Below, in pieces: positions 1 through 12,200 of a stretch of 64,000 nucleotides of DNA (the stretch's first letter is position 1; each line of letters starts with the position of its first letter). The DNA is from Lingula anatina (taxonomy: Eukaryota > Brachiopoda > Lingulata > Lingulida > Lingulidae), in NCBI RefSeq assembly GCF_001039355.2, contig NW_019775236.1, positions 68,130 through 132,129 of the forward strand. The letters are read 5' to 3'. The position numbers and the translations under genes were made by a program. The notes below the pieces were generated by a model. It ran no database searches. It had not been told where the DNA came from and worked only from the letters and a program-made list of their open reading frames with translations.

Positions 1-401
1 TGTCTACTTGCCATAAAAAATTTGACTTCATCAAAAATTATTCCAAAACGCGACAGGCAAGCAGAAGGCGGTTCACCCTTTTATTGAAAGTGGGTGGGGA
101 ATGTTAAGGGTGTACCCCCTCCCCTCCGTAAGAAATGCCTTACTCCATGGAGGTTGTCCATACTCATCAGGCTCCCGTATGCAAATACCACAAGTCTAGT
201 ACTGCCTACATCTCAAGTTGTCTGCAAACAAACTCAACAATCAAATCTCGAATTATCAGTTGACTTTTCCCTCCAATGTGTTTGTATGAAGATTTGTGGC
301 ATTTGCTGAGGACTTAAGAGGTATAAATGATAGGGATATTGCAGAATCAACATTTGTTCATGAAATGAAGATCTCATTAGTCTACCTGCATGGCAGAAGA
401 A

Positions 402-680
402 TCACAGACTGCTATCATTAATGTTTGCCCAATTTTCCCTCCAACCCTCCTCATAAATCCACTCGGCTGACATGTGTGACTCCAGTACGTCGGCTGCAGT
501 GCTTGAACGCAGCTCTGTCCTTAGAAGAACGCATAGGAATCCATCCATAATATTTGTGCATGCCAGAAGTGTCGAGCAGCACTGGCACCGTGGCACCACC
601 AACACGGGGCATTCTAGAGATAACCACCCTCCCCGGCTGATGCCTTCCCAGAGATTTACTACGCTGAGAGACAAGTAATT
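402..680. other. GC-richer open segment, unidentified
   Basis: This stretch is visibly richer in GC and CpG than its surroundings and is open on both strands for about 70 to 90 codons. I recognise no domain in either translation. It could be an exon or UTR of a neighbouring gene, a decayed mobile element or chance. No convincing splice-site pair frames it. Confidence 0.2.
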
Positions 681-1961
681 AGCTTTCTTCCTTCGATGAC
701 TAAACCAAAGAAAATTCTATATAATCTACCTCCGTAGATCATAGCATCGTCCAAGGGTTATTCAACCTCTATAAAAAAAACCCTTCCCACGCTAGCCTGC
801 CCACTGAGACAAATAATCGTTACTTATTGTTACTGTAGGTCTGATCATGACGGATGACAGTTATTGTAATTTTACCAACGACTTGTCTAGATTGAATGTT
901 ACAATAGGCAACCAGTCTGGCTTATAATATTGGTGAGAAAAATGACAGTGACTCGTTGATCTTTTTAAGATTTCGCAGGTGAAGGAGACAAGATTATTAC
1001 CTTAAGATGAAAAATGAACTGAGACAGGCGCCATGGGTTTTGATTTTTAATAATATGATATTACAATGCGATGAAACCAAAGTACAATTGCAGGTCACGG
1101 AGCCAGTGTGTTGTTTGCGTGTGTGCGCATACACGTGTGGGAGAGAGAAAGAATGACGTTATGTTTGCGTCCTAGAAAAAGAATGAAAAGCTGACCAGTT
1201 CGTCTCCTCCCTTTAAAACTTTTTCCATCCATTTCTACGCTTTTCACAAACGAACTACAGTTGGTCTCATAAGTTAATGTTTGCTACATATCTCAAAGAA
1301 GTCAAGACAACAGATGAAAGTTAAACATAAATTTAATTTCACAATTCCACAAAGTTATTGGAATTAAAGAGCTAGACATTAACGAAGACTAGCTATAAGT
1401 AGGTATTAAAGTATAATATGAACCACCTGATTTTACAAGTATTAACAGTTTTCTTACAAAACATTCAGGTGTAAACAATAAGATGTCATAATAAGAGTTT
1501 AATGATTGACAAACTGGCAAAATGCTTTGTTTATCAATTTATTACTAGAAAATACAAAACGACAGTGATTACTTTGTGCACTAAATAAAACAAGAAGGCG
1601 CTGTCACATTAGAAAAGTAGACAGCTTGTATCAACCCTCAGAGAATGACATCAATAATACCCATTAGCACTTTTTGATGAAAAATGTTTTAGGAATTATC
1701 ACAGAATGAATCCATATGACAACCTGCAGCAGCAATATGTATATATCTATCTATATATACGTTTTATGTATATATTGCACGTAAATAATCCAAATCTCTT
1801 GACAAACCAGTTCAGTGGAAGGTCTTTCCTCAGCTTACTCTGTTTTACTGCACACTCCTGTAGACATGGTGTAAGAATTGCCTGTTTGTCTCTTGGTCTG
1901 TCAATCTATTTATTGAAAGTTACACCCTTCCTCTATCATCTATGTGCCTAAAATAAAATAA

Positions 1962-1983
1962 CAATAATAATAATAATAATAAT
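1962..1983. repeat. (AAT)n microsatellite
   Basis: About seven AAT/ATA units in a row, in the non-coding left flank. Confidence 0.85.
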
Positions 1984-2294
1984 CATAGACGTAAGAATAT
2001 AAAGCAAAGATTGCATCAGGGTATGTGAGCACAGTGATATTATGGAGTCAAGCTTCCCATACAAATGTTTTTATTTTTTTCATTATCTTTTTATATGGTT
2101 TAATCTGTTAATCTATTTAGACATGCTGATAAAAACAAAATTTGTTCACACCCAACCCTTTTTGTATGTAACATTATATCCAGGCCCAGAAAAAAAATTA
2201 GGTTCTGTGGCATTTCTTAACTGGGTCAATTAAGAGTAAAAAAGGTCCACTTTTTCAGAAAAAGACCTCCCTCTGAAATTGCTGACTTCAGGTC

Positions 2295-2352
2295 TGTTTT
2301 ATGCATAATCTTTCAATAACTGTTGTTTTATGCATATTCTTTCAATAACTGT
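2295..2352. repeat. 29-bp tandem duplication
   Basis: Two adjacent copies, offset by 29 bases, of a segment containing TTTTATGCAT followed by CTTTCAATAACTG. They differ by about one base. It lies in non-coding sequence. Confidence 0.8.
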
Positions 2353-3172
2353 GTATTAAGAAAAACATTTGGCCTAGAAACTGGAGAGGAAAGAGAATAA
2401 AAAGAAAAAGACGGAATGATGATTAACACAGATAATATGCAATTCAACTTTTTAGGATTCATATGGTATAGCCTTTTTAAGAAAAAAGTTATTTTAATTC
2501 CTCACAGGGCCTTGGTTACAGAATACCAAAACAACAATTTAATTAAATGGAAGGGATTCTTTGAATAACACAATTTTAATGAGATCTTAAATGCTTACCA
2601 TAAAGGGATAATACTTAGTTTGTTGCAGCACTCTGCATTTTACCTAAATGAATGTAAAATTGTATGTCTATTGCCTTCCTTTTTCTGTTTACTATTGTCT
2701 TCACCTTTCTATCAACTTATATATGCTACATTTTTTATCTTGTAAATCCTTTTTGCATCTCTTTAGTTTTGAAATAAGTTAAGGCTTCTTATAGCCCATT
2801 CTAAAAAATATAAAAAAAGCTTTTTTTACTATACATAAAAACACTTATTTGGAATAAATAAATCAATATTACACATAAGGAATTTTTTTCACAAGATACT
2901 ATTCTTTAATTCATTAGTATTCTGTAAAGTACAGACAAAAATCTCATCCTTTCGTCTTCACAATACAAAATTTTAAGGCGATGAGATGACATTCTGCCAA
3001 TCCTTTAACACCAACCAAGTCCTCAATCCTGACTGATATTCTGTAACAGATTACATTACCTCCACCAGCCATAAAACTTTTATCAGATTTAGTTTTGTCG
3101 CCACTTTGGACAATCCCCAAAGTTGGGCGTGTACGCGTAGACTTTGGCGCTTCATTTTCAGATAAGCAGTAA

Positions 3173-3173
3173 T

Positions 3174-3220
<47 letters not shown>
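3173..3220. repeat. (GA)n microsatellite
   Basis: Nearly pure GA repeat, interrupted once by GGA. On the minus strand it produces spurious Ser-Leu reading frames, which should not be taken as genes. Confidence 0.95.
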
Positions 3221-3225
<5 letters not shown>

Positions 3226-5790
3226 GTAGGACAACTCAGTCTGGGTTTGAAATGTGACAGCTTCATCTTACCCTACAGCCCTTTGTCACTGTCATGTCAA
3301 TCTGATCATTAGAAGATGATAACATTGTGGGATGTGTTGCCAGCGACAAGTATCAATACCTTATTAGTAGATAACAAGGCTTAGTGGAGGCAGCAGTACC
3401 ATTTCTGCCTATTTGTTGTCGAGACACAACAGTGACGAATGAATGGCTGCAGACTCTGTGGTGCTAGGCACTAACATTGGGTTAAGTGTCCAGGTTGGAC
3501 ATTAGGTTATGTCACAGTATCATGATAGCATTTGTCTGCTCTGACCTCTCATACATTCCCTCTTGTATATGGAGCCATCCCCACCACTCTCCACTATCTC
3601 TGCACAGGGAAATATATATATATATAGAAATGATGTGCAGTACTTTTTAGAGTAATAATCATTTCTTGATTGCAATATGACCTGCCTTGTTGTGAAATAT
3701 TTTGAGCAGTATTTCTGAATATCTGCAAGTTCTGCTTCTCTAGTTAAGCTGCCTGTCAAACTGCAATGGCATTTTGACTGGCATGGTTTGCCTATACTAA
3801 TCAATTTTAATTGTAAAATTGAACTCCTTTGATTCAGAAGTGTGCTGTAACAAAGTACATGCACATCTAATAATATGTCTATACTGATGGGAAAAGATGA
3901 AACTTCAACCAGGGCTGTCACCACTAAGAGTAGGGTAGTTAAGGGGGAAGATTGGATTACAATTTAACTATTTCATCAGTAAATTTTCCATGTAACTGAA
4001 GTGCTGCAGGTGATATCATGTGGAGGGTAAAACATTAAGTGCAAATGTTGCCATTGCTTGCTGGGGAAACAATGTATTAACGCTGAGGTGTAAATTTCAT
4101 AAAATTATCAAAATGATCAATAAGGTCTTGATCCTTTTTATGTCCAAAAAAGAGATCGGACAAAAGTTTCTAGCATAGAAGTTAAAAGAAAATTACATGC
4201 CCCAGTTTATTTCTGATTTGATTTTTTTTTAGCGTGTATTAAAAGAGGGGGAAGGATAAAAATTAAAGAGGCATATATACAGAAAACATGAAACTGTCAA
4301 TTTGCATTATGGCAAGAATAATGCAATTATATATTACTATGATTTAAGACTGAAAAAAATCTGATTGAAAAAAAACTTCAGAACAGTTTTATTCCAATCA
4401 TTCTGCTTCAGTGCAGTTGGGAAACCTGACAATTCTTGTTCCCTTTTTCAGGGCCAGTTATTTGTAGACCAACTCTTCCTCACCTCTGATCTTTCCACCA
4501 TAAATAAAACAGTTCTTTTATGACGACTTAATCTACCTTGACCAGAAATGAATTAGACACTGTATTTATTACATGTAGTCACACGATGTTGACAAATGTC
4601 CTGGACATTAATGTAGCTGTCAATACTGTCATACAATAAATATTCTAGCTATTTCATGCCATCACATTCTTGAAGACAACTTGTAAATGTGCTGGTACAT
4701 GACATCTCTAACTGGCCCCTACTAACAAATATGCTCTTGTATTCTTCAAAGGCACTGTAGCCTGAAGAATATTGAATATCATTTCTATGACTAAGGCCAG
4801 ATAAGAAGTATATGTAAACAAGATGATGTGTCAAATATATAGCTGTGATAGATGTAACAATTGTGATAGTGCAATGAAATACACAGACTATTTTTCAGGA
4901 GCGATAATATCATCTTTTTTTGTTTGATTACAACAAAGATTTGTTTATATGATGCGGAAGTTTAAAGAAACTGAATCAAAAAATTTCAAGCACTATGGCT
5001 TATTTCACCGAATATGAAAGATGAAGGGTAAAGGTGGAACACAGGTGAATCAACAGGGCAGAATGAGAGCTAAACTATGGAATGTCTAGAAAGCAGAAGA
5101 AACACTGTCAAGAAGATGTAGTCTGAAAGAAGTTTTATATTCTGAAAATGATTTAAACATGGAAACTGATAATAAATTTTGCTCAAAATATTAAGTCTAG
5201 ATTCTATTTATTTGTATCAACTTCTCTCAGCATACCAGCAAGGACTAGTGGTTGTTGTTCACCCCCCCCCCCCCAAGCACAGTTAAAATCTGTCTTACCC
5301 CTAGGGGAAACACCTAATAAAATGTGGGAGATGTTACTTCTCTTACCACTGTCCCACATTTTTTTGGGAAAAAATATAAAAACAACCTGCATGAAACAAA
5401 CAGAGGGCAGAGAGGGGGAAGAAAATGTAGAAAAATTATTTTAATGTGGAAAATTATAGAATCATCCCTGGCACTTAACAATCACCCCTGCTGGTTTGTA
5501 AGACATGAGATTATAAAAAATGATGAGTTAAAGCATCCAGGGAATGTCTAAATCAATTCACTCAAAAACATTTATGGAGCATTTACATATCTTAAAGCTC
5601 CTGGCTAACTCTTACCCTTGATCAGTGATCAGTGATCAGTTTCGCAGGTTACATTACCTGTCACTTGAAAAATAGGTCAAGGTTAACAAAAAATTTCAAC
5701 AAATTGGTCCTAACATTTACCTATAGTAACTGTTATCGAACTTTTTAACTAAGATTACAAATGCAAAGAACAAAGGCTAAAAAATAATTA

Positions 5791-6010
5791 CCTCTGCCAA
5801 GGAGGTTATGTTTTCACCCCTGTTTGTCTGTCATCAACATAACTCAAAAAGTTATGGACCGATTTTGATGAAATTTTCAGGAACTGTCAGAAGTGGGCCA
5901 GGGATGATTAGTTTTTGGTGGTGATCCAGATCAATAATCAATCAATAATCAATAATAATAAAAAAAATGCTGCCTTGGCGGAGGTCTGCACTCCCGGAGT
6001 GCTTTTCTAG
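5791..6010. mobile_element. Dispersed short non-autonomous repeat with Helitron-like 3' end
   Basis: The left end begins CCTCTGCCAAGGAGG and the right part carries CCTTGGCGGAGG at 5973-5984, an imperfect inverted match. The body includes a CTCAAAAAGTTATGGACC stretch; from memory, very similar sequence is scattered through many marine animal genomes, but I cannot name the family. The right end is a near-perfect hairpin, GCACTCC-C-GGAGTGC, followed by TTTT and CTAG before a T, which resembles Helitron 3' termini. It has no coding capacity. A short AAT-rich stretch inside it could be a secondary expansion. Boundaries are approximate. Confidence 0.6.
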
Positions 6011-6196
6011 TTTAATATAAAAACATGGGAATAAGGGATAAATTAATTAGCCTGTGCTCAACTACGCATATTAAGGTCTTCATGAGAAGAAGGTTTCACT
6101 AGAAAGAAAATAGGCCTAAATTAGGTCCAAAGACAACCTGATTAACTGGCATTATGCTGACACATCCCTCTTCTCCCGTGAACATCAAACTTGTTC

Positions 6197-6211
6197 TTTA
6201 TTACTTTTATT
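6197..6211 (-). promoter_or_regulatory. Candidate formin polyadenylation signals
   Basis: Two AATAAA hexamers on the minus strand (6197-6202 and 6206-6211) lie about 45 to 60 bases beyond the formin stop codon. They fit a very short 3' UTR. In such AT-rich DNA the hexamer is also common by chance. Confidence 0.35.
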
Positions 6212-6255
6212 TCATAGTTAAAAGTCAAAACCTACTTACTTGTTTGGTGCAAGGT

Positions 6256-6288
6256 TCAGATAAGACCTTTACTTGCCAACCTGGCTTT
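6256..6288 (-). CDS. FMN1/FMN2 (capu): Formin last coding exon: 10-codon basic tail
   Basis: A short terminal exon reads [10 protein letters not shown] then TGA. A good acceptor (TTTTCCAG) precedes it and its phase matches the exon ending at 7020. Joined to that exon, the end reads [16 protein letters not shown]. It lines up with the short basic C-terminal end of FMN2 and Cappuccino, which is the formin-Spire interaction (FSI) sequence. I infer Spire binding; it was not tested. An exon this small would easily be missed by automatic gene prediction. Confidence 0.75.
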   Translation of the reverse strand, partial: KARLASKGLI

Positions 6289-9200
6289 CTGGAAAAGACA
6301 ATGAAAATTGGATAAGTTTTTCAAAAAGGAGGTATATAACTTTCTACAGAAACTTTATATTTTCACCTTACCAGATATAAAGCATTTCAAACATTTAATT
6401 ATTAATATCTTAATCTAACACCACCTTTGAAAGAAACTTTCTAATTTTAGTATATAATATATGCCTTTTTCATGATTTCATTGAATATTTATAGCTTTAA
6501 ACAGCAACCTTCAGTTCAAAGAAGTATCTTGTATCTGTATAAAATAGTACAGGAGATTTGTGTGTTATAAATCACTGTCAGCCTTACACTTAAAAAGCTC
6601 TGTGACATGAAGACATAAATACATTGGGAAGGTAAAATTACAAACAAGTCACAAAAGATTGTACAATCTTCTATAGCAGTCACAACATCTGTTACGAAAT
6701 GTACTCATTGTTGGGTGCAACAAGTTTAAAAATTGAACAAGGTACTGTAGTTTAAGATTTCATGTCACTGACAAGACTTTTTTTTTTCAAAATTCTTCTG
6801 CATGTATCAAGATACATAGAAAAATGCACCAAAGACATACTGGTATTTGAATCTTCAACTTAATTAATCTGACCAAATTTTTAATGTTAAGGATCAATCT
6901 GTCTACTATTGTATTTTTTTTCAGTCCCAAATCCTGTACACTGTTCCATTCTAGTAAAAAAAAAAATCCAGATCATCAAAATAATAATAAAAAAGTAAAT
7001 ATATGATTATATAACTTACCAGTCCCCCTGCCTTAATATTTCTGGTATTAGTTAAAGAAACTCTTTTCTCTTTTTTGATCTTATCAACCTTCCGTTTTGC
7101 TTCCTGAAGTCTGAAATTTTCAAAAGAACAGATCAATAATAAATTGCCAGCAATTTTTCAGTAATGCCCAGAATATATTTTGATATATAGGAATTTAATC
7201 TAAATCTTATAATTTTCTAATACCTCATTTATTCTCATCAAGAAATATGCTGCTTATACCTTTCTTTAATTATTGCTTGTTGTTCTTTCTTCCATGAATC
7301 TTTAAAGTCACCACAAAAGGGAACCCAGTGTGCAAAGAAATCCTTAGGCAGCAAAGGCTTGCCATCCTTTCCTTCTAATGGCTGGCAGAAATATACCAAA
7401 ACTTGTTTAAACCTGAAAATGCGCATAAAAATAAGTGTACACATGAATTGTCAAGACCAAGATACCATCTGGGGCTATCAAAAACTATCTGTGGGATATA
7501 ATACTGATGACTGAACTGATGATAAAAGTCTGTTAATGTGTCATTAAATGTGTGAAATTTAAAAAAATTGCTGAAAAATATTTCATTCAAAAAGGAATGT
7601 GTTTAAAGGTTAGATCAGACACAAACACTTGAGCAGAGACAAAAGCGGACCTTTAATCATTCTGAAAATACAAATGTTGAAGACACCAACTCTTTATGGG
7701 GGATCCAAATATCCAGGTTTTTTTTCTGAATAATCCAGAAAACTCTTATCTTATTTTGACATTCGCTTTTTTTCCCCTCTCCCCAGTCTAAAGTGGTCCA
7801 AGTCTGAACAGACCTCAAACTCTATGAAATGTCAAGAGTGTGATTTAATTAAATGAACATCGACTCACCTTTTCTTGCAATCTTGAAGGTTTTCCTCTTG
7901 CTCTTTTAATTCCTTTTTACCTTGAAATGCAAAATATTTTATTTACACCTACATTTCTAAATGTTTAAATATATATAAACTCATAACCCACACAAATGCA
8001 ATCCTACAAATAAACTTAAAGCTACAAATATTTACTATCTATCCATGGATATAAATTCACTAACATCCCTTTACAAAACACTTAATATCTTCACTTGATT
8101 TCTCTGTCATTATCTTTACTATATATTTGTCATATCAGACATAAATTTAATCACCTCTAGTGCAGAAGTTCTCCATGTTACTCTTGAATGGCTGCTTATT
8201 TGCCTCTTCAGATTGTTTGATCACAGTCTGGGCTTTCTTGTCACAAGCTAAAAAAATCATCAAATAATTCAAAGTACAGAAAAACCATGATGTTTTGCAT
8301 TCCTTCCCTCTTTTTTTTTTTTTAGGAGGGCATTATTCTTATACCTTCCCCATCTAGAACACTCCAATTCTCAAAACTGTAAATCATTTAGATAATAATC
8401 CATATTTCCTTAAGGACCTTACCAATATGCATAAATATTCCATGAAATATATAACCATATGAAAAAAACTTACCTTCCAAGTCTTGTTTGATTTTTTTCA
8501 GTTCCCTCTGTGTATCATCAAAGTGTACTATAGCTGCCTGGGTGATATCACTGGGTTCAGGCACTGGTAGTAAGACATGGTCTGTGCCTGCATTCTCCCC
8601 TTCAAACTTGTGCACATACTGCTTCACCAGGTAATGGAGCAGATTGATGGAATTGTCCTGGAGGGGTGAGAAATGTGACCACTGAGATTTTGGTGTTTAA
8701 AGGTGTGTGTGTGTGTGTGTGTGTGTGTGGTGCATGCATTGGAGATGGAAATGACAGACGGGGACTTAATACAATGAACAGACACAACTTCATATAATAG
8801 TTTATCATGCGAGTTCATTGCACTTTGCTTCTTTGGCTAATATATATTATATGAGTACTGATATAAGTTGAATTAGACTATGAGACTATGAAGCGTTCTA
8901 ATTACACACTATGACATTATGTAATATACACCATTTTGGAAACCCAATAATCACAAATAAGGTGACAAAGCAATAGAAGCTAGAAACCGTCATCAAAATT
9001 GTCCACAAATAAAACAAAATGAAATGTGTGTTATTATCTAGTTGGTGAATAAACTTAATGAAAATGTGTGGATGAAAGCATCAATTACAAATGTAATATT
9101 CTTTTTACCTTAGCCTTGACATCTTTCAGTTTATTCAGAATATCCAGTCCAAATCCGTCAGCTTGTCCCCTTGTTCTGCTGCCTGATCACAAAAGACAAT

Positions 9201-12200
9201 CATGTTTAAAACAATTCTTTATAAAAACCTACATTTTAATTTTTCCTTTAAATTGAAAGTCAACAAATAAAAATATAATGAGCTATGGAATAAATGATAA
9301 GTTACTGAACTGATTTTATTTGGGACTTAAATAGTTTTTTCCATGCAGAAATCAGGCTGTTATTTCTTTTTTATCTAATCAAATATAATTCCAATTTCAC
9401 TTATAACATAATTGTAATACATTTTTATGTGTGATATACCTACCCCCATTCATGTAGTTTCCTAAACCAAGAAGTAGACCAAACACATGGTGAAGACTCT
9501 TATTGTGTAACATATACTGAAAAAAATGTTAAAATTTTAAAAACTTCAAATACCCAGTCCATATACTAGTACACATAAAGGAAACTACAAAGGACTATCC
9601 AATGACTTACGGAAATAGCACAACTTTCAAGGTAAACTCCACCCTTATCTTTAATTAATCCATGTAATATGGCAATGGAATGAAAGGATTACTAATGATG
9701 ACTTTTGGGATGATTCATAAGATTCAATAATTTCACCTTAATCTGCACTTTATCCTGATGTTATTCTAAAGGGAATGCATTAATCTCAAAGGTCAAATTT
9801 GAACATAAAAACCTACCTCACAAGTCATCTTTATGTTATTCAACTTATTCTCAATCATTGCTAAGCTCTCAGAGAATGTCGTTTGGAAGATGAAGCAGTA
9901 GAGACGGTCATTAAAGTGTGGAATTTGTGACACTTCATGTAGAAATCTGAAATGCAAATATACATGTAACAAAATCTTTTTATCCTGTCAATCTTTTTTA
10001 TCTTCTCAATAATAAAAAATGGCATTACTGAAAATGCTGCCATCTTTTCAAATTCCGGGTTTGTTAACAGCCAAGATTAATCTCAGATAAAATTGCATAA
10101 CAGATATTTGGCACTACACTTAATGGCAACTTAACCTATTTACTTATTTTTCTTAGAAAAAAAATTAATGCAGAAATAAAATTTAAAAAATAACAGATAA
10201 AAGATAAAAACATTTACAACCATAAAACAAGAGCAAGAGGCTTACTGTTCTGGTCTATCTAAATCTATATCAGCTTTTGTTTTCAAATGATTGTTGATAA
10301 TTTCTAACTCTTCTGACTGGGGTCTCTACAAGAATAGAAAAATAGCAAACACAAATAAGTCCTTGACAGTTACGTGTAAGAAAATTTTATACCAGTTGCC
10401 TTCCAAAACATAAATTCAACAATTATAATCAAACTATTTACAATATACATTTTCATGGTTCATCTGTTTCATCATTAACATTTTATTTTGTATTTATTCA
10501 AGCTTGTTCATACAAAAGCTCACAAAATGGTATTAGAAAAAGTCTCATTATTTCTAGCTTTAGGACATGCACTTACTTGATCATATAAAGTCTGCAGTGT
10601 GTCCAGTTCTATTACAGATGTATCAAAATTCATGACCGCTGAAACAAAATAAGTTATTTTTCCTTTAAAAAATAGCAACATTTATGGGTAACATGTGACA
10701 AAGATAACAATGGATAACTATAATATAATTATAACTTTAATGGTTTAGGTGTTCTGAAAAATGAAAAGCAGACAGTGTTCTATCAAGAGTTGTATCAAAT
10801 ACAATCATTCTCACCAATTTCTTCTCAGAACAAATTTTGAGCAATCACACCAAACGCAATCCATCACATTTTACCTCCATAAATGTGAAAGGTGTCTTAA
10901 GACCCTTTTGGTTTTCAGAGGTTAATAAATATAATTCTTGCACTTGCAACAAAAAACTCAGAAACCAGGTTTACAGAGTGGTGGTTTCTAAGACTGAACC
11001 ACAGCAATGAATTAAGGATGGCCACCTGGTGTTGATTTTGTCAGACAAAATATTATGTTAAGGTAATGTTGTCGTCAAATTTTACAGGTTTCTAGGCAAA
11101 CCCCTTTTAAAACAAAAAATTCGCGAGATGATCTGCTCCCTGACTGTGTTTTTTGCACTTGATCTGCAAGTGGACTGGTAGCTCTCAGGATGTTGGTTCG
11201 ATTTAGAACTCGTAGTTTAAACACTGATCTAAAAGTAATATCTGAGATCCATTTTGTATACTGACCATTTTCAACTTCATTATAGTCCAAGTGTAGACTA
11301 GAAATCAATATCCCTAGTGTCTGGGACCTTTTTGAATCAAGCAGCTTAGTAACCTACAAAAGGGAAGAACATCATGACAATATAATACACAATTCAAACT
11401 TATTATAATATTTGTAACTATAGGAGTATTTCAACTGAATTTTTTTCTTGTAATTCATAATTTTTCCAGTCCTTTATTCATTATATTGCAGTTTATCTTA
11501 CCATTTTCCACAAATGCTAATAATCAATAATACAATAAATTCAGACTGAACAAAAATTGATCTACACCACAGAAAAATAATGCAGCAAAATATTGTTACA
11601 TTTTTTTCACCTTATACTAACTTGATGGAACAAAATAATGTAATTTTTTTCACCTGGCGTCTTTTTGGCCTAGGACGGTCTTCACTGTTCTTTTTCCTTT
11701 CAGCAATCACCACTTTTGAAAAGAGAGTATCAAACTCATCAACATTAAAGTCAATCTCTCTTAAATCTTCCCACAGAGGCTTGACGTCATTGCTGGAATT
11801 GAGAAAAAAAAACCATTTTGTTAATTATGTATCCAACTTTCAAGATTACTCTTATAAACCAAAAAAAACATGAAAACGAAAACAAACGTGAAAGAAATAC
11901 CACTTACATGTTTAGTTTCAATTAGCAAACATCAAATACTTACATGTCTGCTGGGACTTGCATTCTGCGAATTTCAGGTACTTGTAGTCTTTTCCAGAAC
12001 AAAGCTTTCATCTTTGATTTAGGATTCACTGCTGGTTTTCTTGGACCTTAGAGAATATGTCAAAAAGAAGTAAAGTCAATGGCAGTAAAATGTATTGTTT
12101 TGCATCTTTTACACCAGCAATTTTAAACTTCTGATCATGAGCCAATCCAGTCTACTAAGATGAAACAAGTGTTGTGAAAAAACTCATGAGCTGAAGTCTA

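Larger units (their letters stand above)
1..6255. other. Non-coding region downstream of the formin gene
   Basis: I see no supportable gene here. Open frames are short and have no recognisable motif. Specific items are listed separately: a GC-richer open segment near 0.4-0.68 kb, a 29-bp duplication near 2.3 kb, a GA microsatellite near 3.2 kb and a dispersed repeat near 5.8 kb. A poly-C run lies at about 5263-5275, and a 7-bp motif GATCAGT is repeated three times at about 5618-5640. The right end must contain the formin 3' UTR. Confidence 0.6.

Noticed and set aside
2944-3266. Minus-strand Ser/Leu-rich small proteins resembling signal peptides
   Set aside because: They are translations of the GA microsatellite.
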